Below are positions 1 through 7,518 of a stretch of DNA of 11,520 nucleotides, one piece after another. The DNA is from Gammaproteobacteria bacterium (GTDB lineage Bacteria; Pseudomonadota; Gammaproteobacteria; S012-40): contig JAOTSL010000073.1 of the NCBI GenBank assembly GCA_029864945.1, positions 1 through 11,520 of the forward strand, given 5' to 3'. A model generated the notes under the pieces. The model worked only from the letters and a program-made list of their open reading frames with translations. It was not told the DNA's origin and ran no database searches. The translations under genes and the position numbers were made by a program. Position 1 is the stretch's first letter. Every line of letters begins with the position of its first letter.

Positions 1-5
1 GAACG

Positions 6-1292
6 CTATTTGGTTTCCCTGGATATTGCTCGATGCCCGATATCCGTTCTGTAATAAACATTATCCCAGCTGATTTGTTTAACTAGCTCGTAAGCAGCTG
101 CCTGTGCTTCAGTAACGGTATTACCCAACGCAGCAGCGCAAAGTACGCGGCCGCCATTGGTTGTTATTTTGCCATTTTTTTGTGCTGTACCAGCGTGAAA
201 CACTTTGCAATCAGCAGAGGCTTCCGTAGTTAGGCCGCTAATTTCATCACCCTTAGCGTAATCGTAGGGATAACCGCCAGCCGCTAGCACAACGCCAACA
301 GAGCAGCGCTGATCCCAGTTAACCTGTTGTGAGTCTAGCTTTCCTTCTAACGCAGCTAAACACAATTCGGATAAATCAGACTTCAGCCGCATCATAATTG
401 GTTGTGTTTCTGGGTCTCCAAAACGACAATTGTATTCCAGCACGTTTGGCGTGCCATCAGGGGCAACCATAACGCCAGCGTACAAAAATCCAGTATAGGG
501 ATTTCCTTCATCGGCCATCCCTTTTACCGTAGGTTCGATTACTTCTTTCATTATTCGGTTATGAATTTCGGGCGTCACAACTGGCGCAGGTGAATATGCG
601 CCCATGCCACCAGTGTTAGGGCCGGTATCACCGTTGTCTCTGGCTTTATGATCCTGAGATGTTGCCAGTGGTAGAATATTTTTTCCGTCGACCATTACAA
701 TAAAGCTGGCTTCTTCGCCGTACAAAAATTCTTCAATTACGACACGGTGTCCTGCATCGCCAAATGCATTACCCGCTAACATGTCATTTATTGCGGTTAT
801 TGCTTCTTCATTTGTCTGAGCGAGAATCACACCTTTGCCTGCGGCCAGTCCATCTGCTTTGATAACAATTGGCGCGCCGATTTTTTTCACATAAGCAACA
901 GCTTGATCAATATCGGTGAAATTTCCGTACGCTCCCGTGGGAATATTGTGCCGGGCAAGAAAGTCTTTGGTGAATGCCTTTGAGCCTTCAAGCTGTGCCG
1001 CACCTTTTGATGGGCCAAAGCAGGCCAGTCCTTCCGCCTGAAACGCATCGACGATTCCCTCAACTAATGGCGCTTCGGGGCCTATAATGGTGAGAGAAAT
1101 ATTCTGTGTTTTGGCAAAGTCGATAAGTCCGTTGGTGTCTGAGCTGCTTATGTTAATGTTTTCCAGCTTAGACTCCAATGCGGTGCCAGCGTTACCAGGT
1201 GCCACGTACACCATGTCGACATTGGCTGATTGTGCTGCTTTCCAGGCCAAGGCATGTTCTCTGCCTCCATTGCCAACAACCAAAATCTTCAT
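6..1292 (-). CDS. purD: Phosphoribosylamine-glycine ligase (GAR synthetase)
   Basis: PurD catalyses ATP-dependent joining of 5-phosphoribosylamine and glycine to glycinamide ribonucleotide, the second step of de novo purine synthesis, in the cytoplasm. The 428 residues match the usual length of monofunctional PurD. Visible marks are the N-terminal GNGGREHALAW (residues 7-17), the ATP-grasp glycine loop GLAAGKGV (148-155), the TGPNTGGMGAYSP segment (223-235), and the metal/ATP-binding stretch with E286, N288 and FGDPETQ (291-297). The C-terminal RTDIGHRA (415-422) is also family-like. The ATG start is supported by a GAGGA ribosome site six bases upstream (plus coordinates 1299-1303). No purH lies directly upstream, unlike the common purHD arrangement; a divergent carbonic anhydrase gene sits there instead, and a promoter directly precedes purD. 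What follows its stop codon is outside the window. The assignment is secure. Confidence 0.97.
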   Translation of the reverse strand: MKILVVGNGGREHALAWKAAQSANVDMVYVAPGNAGTALESKLENINISSSDTNGLIDFAKTQNISLTIIGPEAPLVEGIVDAFQAEGLACFGPSKGAAQLEGSKAFTKDFLARHNIPTGAYGNFTDIDQAVAYVKKIGAPIVIKADGLAAGKGVILAQTNEEAITAINDMLAGNAFGDAGHRVVIEEFLYGEEASFIVMVDGKNILPLATSQDHKARDNGDTGPNTGGMGAYSPAPVVTPEIHNRIMKEVIEPTVKGMADEGNPYTGFLYAGVMVAPDGTPNVLEYNCRFGDPETQPIMMRLKSDLSELCLAALEGKLDSQQVNWDQRCSVGVVLAAGGYPYDYAKGDEISGLTTEASADCKVFHAGTAQKNGKITTNGGRVLCAAALGNTVTEAQAAAYELVKQISWDNVYYRTDIGHRAISRETK

Positions 1293-1336
1293 TCGTTTTC
1301 CTCGTTTTTAAATTATGAAACCGATTATTTTCGGCG

Positions 1337-1366
1337 ATTTTAGCAAATAACCGCATAGTCTGGTAA
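1337..1366 (-). promoter_or_regulatory. Probable sigma70 promoter of purD (extended -10)
   Basis: Read on the minus strand there is TAAAAT (1337-1342) preceded by TGC, giving an extended -10 (TGnTAAAAT). Eighteen bases further upstream is TTACCA (1361-1366), matching 4 of 6 bases of the -35 consensus. Transcription would begin near 1330, leaving a leader of roughly 38 bases with a good ribosome site. I saw no convincing PurR operator. The promoter is inferred from sequence pattern only. Confidence 0.5.
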
Positions 1367-1481
1367 TAAATCAGGCGTTTTTTATTCCTAGCGTATTTGA
1401 CTATATTTTTATCCTGATTGTACGTTATATGTTAATTGTACTTTCATCCAAAGTTAGATCTCTTTGAGAATCACAGTAACA

Positions 1482-1510
1482 TTGATATGCCTTGGCTTAT
1501 CTCATATTAT
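1482..1510 (+). promoter_or_regulatory. Strong sigma70-like promoter of the carbonic anhydrase gene
   Basis: TTGATA (1482-1487) and TATTAT (1505-1510) each match 5 of 6 consensus bases and are separated by exactly 17 bases. The start of transcription would fall near 1517, about 73 bases before the chosen ATG at 1591. This placement also argues against an in-frame TTG start at 1492, which lies between the two promoter boxes. I see no clear operator overlapping it. Confidence 0.6.
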
Positions 1511-1577
1511 TATTCTCAATTATGGAAAATATTTTGATGTTTGATAAGCGTGTCGACAATATTTTATTCAATTTTTC

Positions 1578-1582
1578 AGGGA
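1578..1582 (+). promoter_or_regulatory. Ribosome binding site fixing the carbonic anhydrase start
   Basis: AGGGA lies 8-9 bases before the ATG at 1591 and selects that codon. Upstream in-frame ATG codons at 1522, 1537 and 1582 have no comparable site, and the signal peptide begins directly at 1591. Confidence 0.6.
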
Positions 1583-1590
1583 TGGTTTAC

Positions 1591-2358
1591 ATGCAAAAGA
1601 TATTATTGGCTTTAAGTGTTTTGGGGCTTTCCACGGGTTGCACTGGCGGTGGTGATCATAACGATAGCGGTCACCACGCTTCTGGTAATAAGCACTGGAG
1701 TTATGTGGGTATGGAGGGGCCATCGCATTGGGCTTCACTATCTGACGAGTTTGGCTTATGTGAAAGCGGTAATACTCAGTCGCCTATTAATATCGCTGGC
1801 GAACACCAAATGAATTTGCGGGATATTGAGTTTGATTACAGTGATTCTACTGATTCGGTTGTAGTCAATAATGGGCATACTATTCAGGTTAATTATGCAG
1901 CGGGTAGTTCGGCATTGATTGGCGGGAAAAAATACAATTTACTGCAATTTCACTTTCATAGCCCAAGTGAGCATCAGATTCATGGTAAACATGCTGATTT
2001 GGTGGCGCATCTGGTACACAAATCTGATGATGGTCAATTAGCCGTAGTCGCAGTATTGTTTGATAGAGGGGCCAATAATAGCTTTCTTTCCCCAGTTTGG
2101 AAGGTTATGCCAACGGCTAAAGGTGAGGCAATTGTCCCTGGTATATTGAGGGTTGAGGATTTGTTGCCCGCAGATAAAGGGTATTTCAATTACAGCGGGT
2201 CTTTGACTACGCCACCTTGCTCTGAAGGTGTTAACTGGAATATTTTAACGACTCATGCACCTGTTTCTTCGGCTCAAGTTGTTGCTTTTGCGAAGATATT
2301 CCCCAAAAGCATTCGACCGGTTCAAAATGTAAATGATCGAATGATTGGTGTTAAGTAG
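1591..2358 (+). CDS. Alpha-class carbonic anhydrase, predicted lipoprotein
   Basis: A zinc enzyme interconverting CO2 and bicarbonate, predicted here as a 255-residue envelope lipoprotein. The N-terminus (residues 1-16) is a short hydrophobic signal ending in LSTGC, with Cys17 the likely lipidated residue. The lipobox is slightly atypical (Ser at -3) and the n-region has only one Lys. The +2 Thr would favour the outer membrane. A Gly/His-rich tether (18-36) precedes the catalytic domain. The domain shows SPINI (64-68), the proton-shuttle His96 in NNGH, zinc ligands His121 and His123 in FHFHSPSE plus His140, Glu127, and Thr206/Thr207 in SLTTPPC. Cys57 and Cys210 are placed to form the disulfide usual in bacterial members. 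The residue matching human CA II Glu117 is Val138 here. The ORF can be extended in frame to 1492, but promoter and ribosome site argue against it. Family assignment is secure; localisation is inferred. Confidence 0.93.
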   Translation: MQKILLALSVLGLSTGCTGGGDHNDSGHHASGNKHWSYVGMEGPSHWASLSDEFGLCESGNTQSPINIAGEHQMNLRDIEFDYSDSTDSVVVNNGHTIQVNYAAGSSALIGGKKYNLLQFHFHSPSEHQIHGKHADLVAHLVHKSDDGQLAVVAVLFDRGANNSFLSPVWKVMPTAKGEAIVPGILRVEDLLPADKGYFNYSGSLTTPPCSEGVNWNILTTHAPVSSAQVVAFAKIFPKSIRPVQNVNDRMIGVK

Positions 2359-2421
2359 CGTTTTTTTTAATTAGTTATTAAAAACGGTATCTCTTGTTGT
2401 CTTTTTATTAAATATTGTTGA

Positions 2422-2464
2422 GTATCTGTCCGATAACGAAGGTAAGCTACTGATTTACAGATAC
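2422..2464 (+). repeat. 8-bp inverted repeat ending at the ribosome site of the pentapeptide gene
   Basis: GTATCTGT (2422-2429) and ACAGATAC (2457-2464) are perfect reverse complements separated by 27 bases. The right arm directly touches the AGGA ribosome site (2465-2468) of the following gene. In RNA this could form a stem adjoining the ribosome site; in DNA it could be an operator. No clear promoter is visible between 2359 and 2474, so read-through from the carbonic anhydrase gene is possible. Confidence 0.35.
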
Positions 2465-2474
2465 AGGATTAATT

Positions 2475-2825
2475 ATGACTCATACTAAAACACCTGAAAT
2501 TAAAAAAGATGCAATGTATCAATTATTGCGTGATGGAAAGATTAAGGAATTTAATTACCATCGTGACAAAGGTAAGGTGCCTGACTTGGTTAATTGTGAT
2601 TTTCGTGCAATTGATTTGCAGGGGTTAAATGCGGAAGGGCTGGATTTGTCTGGCTGCTATTTCCGGAATTCGGACTTGAGAGGGATTGATTTTACAAAAG
2701 CTAAAATGGTTGGCGCTAGTATTCATGATGCAAAGGTATCGGGTGCTTATTTCCCCACGGATTTTTCGTCTGATGAATTAACAATGTCAATTATTCGGGG
2801 TACGCGCTTACGATCAGGGTTGTAA
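2475..2825 (+). CDS. Small pentapeptide-repeat protein
   Basis: A 116-residue soluble protein without signal peptide or membrane segment. After a charged, probably helical N-terminal part (residues 1-35), twelve consecutive five-residue repeats run from about 36 to 95. Their central positions are L38, F43, L48, A53, L58, F63, L68, F73, M78, I83, V88 and F93, with small or hydrophobic residues two positions before most of them. Such repeats build a right-handed quadrilateral beta-helix. A C-terminal tail rich in Ser and Arg (96-116) closes it. The family includes DNA-mimicking gyrase protectors as well as many proteins without known role; the short length and single uninterrupted repeat block do not tell which applies. 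AGGA six bases before the ATG supports the start. The stop is three bases from that of the convergent kinase gene. The fold is confident, the function unknown. Confidence 0.85.
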   Translation: MTHTKTPEIKKDAMYQLLRDGKIKEFNYHRDKGKVPDLVNCDFRAIDLQGLNAEGLDLSGCYFRNSDLRGIDFTKAKMVGASIHDAKVSGAYFPTDFSSDELTMSIIRGTRLRSGL

Positions 2826-2828
2826 GCA

Positions 2829-5800
2829 TTAATTTAGTGTTTTATCCCAGTTTTGTTTCCAGTTTATGATTTCATCGCCGGGCATCGGCTTTGAAACAAA
2901 ATAACCTTGGATTACGTCGCACTCTAGTTTTTCAATTAGGTCCCAGTCTTCTTGGTTTTCAACACCTTCAGCGATGATTTTTAGGTTGAGTTTTTTGGCC
3001 AGCGCAACGCTTGATTCCAGTATTGCTCGTGCATCATTATTTTTTCCTGCGTCGTTTACAAAAGCCCGGTCAATTTTTAGTTCTGTAAAAGGAATGCGCT
3101 GGAGTTGTTCCATTGTTGAGTAACCTGTACCAAAGTCATCAATAGACAGGCCTATGCCTTTTAGTCTCAATCTGGTTAGTACTTCAAGTGAAATAGTCAT
3201 GTCTTGCATCAATCCGCTTTCTGTAACTTCGCATATTAATTGAGATGCCTCCATGCCTTGTGATTCGATTTGTACCGCCAGTTTTTCGGGTAGCTCAAGA
3301 CGATTGAGGGAAGATAAGGAAAAGTTAACGGAAAGTTGCAGATCAACGCCTTGTGCTTGCCAAAGCATTTTCTGATGAATTGATTTTTCCAGTACGGCAT
3401 CTGTTAGTAAGTCGATCAGGCCATTTTTTTCTGCAATGCTAATAAAATTATCTGGCGGGATCATGCCTTTTTCTGGGTGTTGCCATCGAACGAGCGCTTC
3501 TACGGCGATAAATTGTTTTGTTTTTACATCAATTTGTGGTTGAAAATAAACAATCAGTTCATCATTCCTTATTCCATTGGCTAAGTCATCTGCGGTTAAT
3601 ACTGATGACTCAGAGCGAAAAGCTTTCGGCGTGACTTCCTGAAGTTTATTCAAAACTTGATGTAAATCGGCTTGAGTCACCGGTTTTTCTAATGCGCCAA
3701 GCATGTTTAGCTTATGGGCTTTTGCGAGATCACCAACGGTTTTCAATACGCGTTTATCTTCTCCGCTGATTAGAACGACACCACCTTTGTAATTCAGTGC
3801 GGCAAGATGCCGAAGAAACTCTATGCCATCTATTCCGGGCATATTTAAATCACAAATTACTGCACCGAATGTATTCTTTTTAGACTTGAGTATGTCGAGC
3901 CCCATTTCACCACTGGTAGCTTTTGTTACTTTATGGATACCTAATGTTCCAAGCACCATGCCGAGTTGGGTTAATGTAAACTTGTCATCGTCAACGGTTA
4001 ATATATGAGCGCCAGAAAGTAAATCGGCAGGTGGTTCTTTTTGAGAAATTATTTCATTGGATTGTGTATATGAGATAACTTCACTTATTGCCCGATCTAA
4101 TGCTGGTTGCAGCTCTAAAATAGCTGATTTTTGTTCGAGCTTTCCAAAGCTTTCAATAGACTGGGTAATTTCGGTCAATTTATTCGCGCCTATTGATCGC
4201 GCACCTGATTTTATCTTGTGCGCAACAAACGACACAGCATTGAGGTCATTATTTTGCAGTGCTGTTTTTAATTCGGTAACTAGCTCAGGTGTATTTGAAA
4301 TGAAGCTGTCGATAATTTGCTTCCATATTTCGGGTTGCTCACCAACTTGTTCTCTTAAAATATTTATATCAATAGGCAGGCTTTTTTGGTTGGAGGTGTC
4401 GATATATATATTGTTATCAGAAATGGGGTTGGTTTGAATTTGTAGCCATTGCTGAATTATTTTTTTCAAATGATTCAGTTTTACCGGTTTGGCAATATAA
4501 TCGTCCATGCCAATTAATATACACTTTTCTTCATCTTCTTTAAGTGCATTAGCGGTTAGAGCTACAATAGGTGTCCGGTGATTTTCGTTGCTAGCCTCCT
4601 CTTCTAATCGAATTTTTTTTGTTAACTGATATCCATCCATCTCAGGCATGTGACAATCTGTGAGTAGCAAATCATATTTATTTTTCTGCCACAGTTCAAA
4701 TGCTTCAATTCCATTGCTCGCTATTTGGGATGAAAGGCCGATGGTTTTTAACTGTTGTAATATCAGCTTTTGATTAACAGGATTGTCTTCTGCAACAAGT
4801 ACTTTTTTTCCAAAAAACGCAGATTTTTCTTTTTTGTTTGGTTTAAGGGTTAAGCTCCCTTCATGTTGCTTTGTGTCTGATTTGCAGGGAATATCAATCC
4901 AGAAAGTGCTGCCACTGTTTACGTTGCTATCCACACCAATTGTGCCATTCATTAAATCAACTAATCGTTTGGTGATTACCAGTCCAATACCCGTCCCCTC
5001 AACACCTGAGTTTTCGGCGCCTAATCGATTAAATGGTTGGAAAAGATTTTCCTTCTGAGAATCAGAAATTCCTTGGCCAGTATCGCTTATGTTAATTCTA
5101 AATTTTTCACTATTAGGTTGAGTGCAGGTAACCGAAACGCTACCATTTATGGAATTATATTTTATAGCATTTGAGATTAAGTTAAGAATAACTTGTTTGA
5201 GTCTCATGTAGTCTGCAAAAACGAAGGTGTCCGTTATATATGGCGTTATCTGTAGTTGTATATTATTTTGTTTTGCAAATGGTTGCGAAAGTGTATTGCA
5301 TTCACCTAAAAGCTTAGTGATAGGTACCTGTTCCAGCGATAGTTCAATATTACCCGTTTCAATTTTTGCTAGGTCGAGGACTTCATTTATTAGCTCTAGA
5401 AGATGTTTTCCTGCGATGTATATTTCCTCCCCATTTTCACGAAGATCGGGAGCTAATTTATTGTCTAGAGTAAATAGTTGAGAAAATCCCATAATCGCAT
5501 TTAGTGGAGTGCGTAACTCATGGCTCATGTTTGATAAAAACTCTGTTTTTGCCGCATTTGCTTTTTCTGCGTCTTCTTTTGCTGATATAAGTTCTTTTGT
5601 TAGCTCTACACGCTTGGTAATATCTTGTACAACGCCTAGCATATTGGTGGGGGCACCATTTTTATCTCTTTTTACATCGCCGCGTTCGAGTAAATAACGG
5701 ATTGTTCCATCAGGCCAAACTACCCTATATTCTATATTGTACTCATCTCTATTTTCTATACATGCAGCTACCGCATTAATAACATTTTGTCGATCACCAG

Positions 5801-7499
5801 GGTGGATAGCGGCGAGGAAATTATCGTAGGTTGTTTCTAATATTTCTGTCTGATAACCAAACAGAGGACCTATTTGTTCTGACCAGGATAACGTACCTGT
5901 TTGTATATCCCAGTCCCAGGTGCCAATATTTGCATAGACCTGGCTTCGGCGAAGTCTGTCTTCATTTATTCGTATATTTCTTTCATTTTCTTTTTGAGTA
6001 GTAATGTCGCATACGCTACAAATGATACTTCGGTCATCCAATACGGAAAGCGAAAGACTATGAACAAATTCGTCACCATTTTTACTCTTCCCTATAATTT
6101 CTCCACTCCAGCCTTTGTAGTTTTTTATTGCTGGAAATATTTCGTCTTTAAAGTATTGGAGTTCATTGTGTGAATATAGCTCGTTCCAGTGTTTGTTAAG
6201 TAGGCTTTCGGTGGTGTCGTGTTCGTATATGTTAGCGAAGGCATTATTGAGATAAGTAAAGTGACCTTCATAATTGATAATGCACATCCCGTCCTGTGCG
6301 TTATCCATTGCCCGTTTCTGTTTTAATAGCTCTTCTTCTGCAAGTTTTATTTGTGTAATGTCTGTTCGAACCGAAATATATTGATATGTTTGTTGGTTTG
6401 AATCGAGCATAGGAATAATGCTTGATTCGACCCAATAAGGTTTACCACTTTTTCCTAAGTTGCAAATTATACCGTGCCAAGTCTTTCCGTTTAATATGGT
6501 GTGCCACATCTCTTTATAAAACTCATCAGGATGAAGTCCTGATTTTACGATGCGGTGATTGTTGCCGATGAGTTCTTCTCGTGAATATCCGCTAATTTCA
6601 CAAAATTTATTGTTTACAAAAGTGATGTTGCCAGCGACGTCTGTAATGGAAACGATTGAGTGAGAGTTTAATGCCTCACTCATGCTGTTGTAGCGTAATA
6701 AAACTTTTTTTAGATTGGGCAATGATATATTTGAATATCTGTCGGTTGTGATTAGTCTGGATATTTGACTTGAAAAATGTTGTGTTGGCGATAATCCATT
6801 TGTTGGTGTAGATAATAGTGTGAGGTTTGTCGATCTAATTAATTCACATTGACTGTTGTTGTCAGGAAGCGCGGCAAAGTGCGTACAGGAGTAACTGGGC
6901 ATTTGTGAAAGGATTGATATTAGTTCTGAGAAGCTTATGTCGCTGAGCGGTGAACCAAGCAAAATTAATCCGGGTACGTTTGTATTAAGTTCTGTTTCAA
7001 TTGATTCGAGCGAACTGGTTTCAGTCACTGAAATTTGTTGTGCTTCGAGTGCTTTTACAAGTTCAGTGTGCTTGCTGGCTTTAGAGGTGATAAAAAGGAT
7101 GCCGCCTGGCGAAGCGGGGTTATAGTGAGCGTAATGCTTGATAATGTCGGATAGTAATACGAGTTCAGAGTAGAGGTTTAGTAATATGCTGCAGCCAAGT
7201 CTTAGTTTATCTACACGATTTTGAATGTTCGTATTAGAAGAGATGCCGATGTAAGTAGTGTTTTGTTTTTTGTCTATTTTTAAGAGAGATGTATCGTGAG
7301 AAGAAAGAGATATGTTGTCGAAATCAAACAAAAAAAATGCTGCATTGGATTCATTTTTAATAATGTTAAATATGTTGGCGGTAGTGCATGGGATATGGGC
7401 AATAGAGCGTTGTTCCAAAAAACAGGAGATTGTGCCTGAAGGTTGGAGGTCGTCTGAAACAAGGTATATGTTGCTGCCGTTTTTTTGTACGCCCTGCAT
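2829..7499 (-). CDS. Hybrid histidine kinase with complete phosphorelay and EAL phosphodiesterase output
   Basis: A 1556-residue cytoplasmic signalling protein with no membrane segment. Domains in order: receiver-like (about 10-125; Asp16/Asp17 and Asp59 present, beta-5 Lys replaced by Asn108); second, degenerate receiver-like (132-250; Gly182 at the acceptor position); PAS (275-383), PAS (393-503) and PAS (518-629); HisKA with His660 in SNMSHELRTPLN; ATPase with Asn773/Asn777, DTGQG (806-810) and GTGIGL (835-840); receiver with Asp948, Thr982 and Lys1004; histidine phosphotransfer with His1094; receiver with Asp1217 and Lys1272; EAL domain (1301-1545). The expected EAL metal and catalytic residues are all present: E1334, N1392, E1424, E1427, D1454, D1455, K1475, E1511 and Q1531. 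Receiver 2 plus EAL resembles RocR/VieA. Inferred role: a PAS-sensed signal controls c-di-GMP breakdown through a four-step relay. The ligand is unknown. The start ATG has only a weak ribosome site (AAGAG). Confidence 0.93.
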   Translation of the reverse strand: MQGVQKNGSNIYLVSDDLQPSGTISCFLEQRSIAHIPCTTANIFNIIKNESNAAFFLFDFDNISLSSHDTSLLKIDKKQNTTYIGISSNTNIQNRVDKLRLGCSILLNLYSELVLLSDIIKHYAHYNPASPGGILFITSKASKHTELVKALEAQQISVTETSSLESIETELNTNVPGLILLGSPLSDISFSELISILSQMPSYSCTHFAALPDNNSQCELIRSTNLTLLSTPTNGLSPTQHFSSQISRLITTDRYSNISLPNLKKVLLRYNSMSEALNSHSIVSITDVAGNITFVNNKFCEISGYSREELIGNNHRIVKSGLHPDEFYKEMWHTILNGKTWHGIICNLGKSGKPYWVESSIIPMLDSNQQTYQYISVRTDITQIKLAEEELLKQKRAMDNAQDGMCIINYEGHFTYLNNAFANIYEHDTTESLLNKHWNELYSHNELQYFKDEIFPAIKNYKGWSGEIIGKSKNGDEFVHSLSLSVLDDRSIICSVCDITTQKENERNIRINEDRLRRSQVYANIGTWDWDIQTGTLSWSEQIGPLFGYQTEILETTYDNFLAAIHPGDRQNVINAVAACIENRDEYNIEYRVVWPDGTIRYLLERGDVKRDKNGAPTNMLGVVQDITKRVELTKELISAKEDAEKANAAKTEFLSNMSHELRTPLNAIMGFSQLFTLDNKLAPDLRENGEEIYIAGKHLLELINEVLDLAKIETGNIELSLEQVPITKLLGECNTLSQPFAKQNNIQLQITPYITDTFVFADYMRLKQVILNLISNAIKYNSINGSVSVTCTQPNSEKFRINISDTGQGISDSQKENLFQPFNRLGAENSGVEGTGIGLVITKRLVDLMNGTIGVDSNVNSGSTFWIDIPCKSDTKQHEGSLTLKPNKKEKSAFFGKKVLVAEDNPVNQKLILQQLKTIGLSSQIASNGIEAFELWQKNKYDLLLTDCHMPEMDGYQLTKKIRLEEEASNENHRTPIVALTANALKEDEEKCILIGMDDYIAKPVKLNHLKKIIQQWLQIQTNPISDNNIYIDTSNQKSLPIDINILREQVGEQPEIWKQIIDSFISNTPELVTELKTALQNNDLNAVSFVAHKIKSGARSIGANKLTEITQSIESFGKLEQKSAILELQPALDRAISEVISYTQSNEIISQKEPPADLLSGAHILTVDDDKFTLTQLGMVLGTLGIHKVTKATSGEMGLDILKSKKNTFGAVICDLNMPGIDGIEFLRHLAALNYKGGVVLISGEDKRVLKTVGDLAKAHKLNMLGALEKPVTQADLHQVLNKLQEVTPKAFRSESSVLTADDLANGIRNDELIVYFQPQIDVKTKQFIAVEALVRWQHPEKGMIPPDNFISIAEKNGLIDLLTDAVLEKSIHQKMLWQAQGVDLQLSVNFSLSSLNRLELPEKLAVQIESQGMEASQLICEVTESGLMQDMTISLEVLTRLRLKGIGLSIDDFGTGYSTMEQLQRIPFTELKIDRAFVNDAGKNNDARAILESSVALAKKLNLKIIAEGVENQEDWDLIEKLECDVIQGYFVSKPMPGDEIINWKQNWDKTLN

Positions 7500-7518
7500 T
7501 CTCTATTCTCTTATTCTC
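7498..7518 (-). repeat. Triple GAGAAT repeat over the kinase start codon
   Basis: On the minus strand GAGAAT occurs three times at 7- and 8-base intervals (7513-7518, 7505-7510, 7498-7503), the last copy supplying the first two bases of the start codon. The purine-rich tract is the only candidate ribosome-binding region for the kinase gene. Confidence 0.5.

Noticed and set aside
1492..1590. In-frame N-terminal extension of carbonic anhydrase starting at TTG 1492
   Set aside because: It would start between the -35 and -10 boxes of a strong promoter, lacks a ribosome site, and would bury the lipoprotein signal peptide 33 residues inside the protein.
6..2358. Functional link between purD and carbonic anhydrase through bicarbonate supply
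   Set aside because: The carbonic anhydrase is predicted to be outside the cytoplasm and divergently transcribed from purD, and PurD itself does not use bicarbonate.
2359..2386. AT-rich inverted repeat (CGTTTTT ... AAAAACG) after the carbonic anhydrase stop, considered as a terminator
   Set aside because: The T-run lies in the stem's left arm and no T-run follows the right arm; the stem is almost all A-T pairs and would be weak.
4057..4437. Plus-strand ORF of 126 codons inside the kinase gene, and similar plus-strand frames such as 7938-8282
   Set aside because: They are antisense to well-supported conserved domains (phosphotransfer, UbiI FAD regions), have no family resemblance and no ribosome sites.
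7330..7337. Run of eight A (eight T in the coding strand) near codon 55 of the kinase as a phase-variation tract
   Set aside because: The run is short and several similar A/T runs occur throughout this AT-rich sequence; the frame is intact and nothing else points to slippage.
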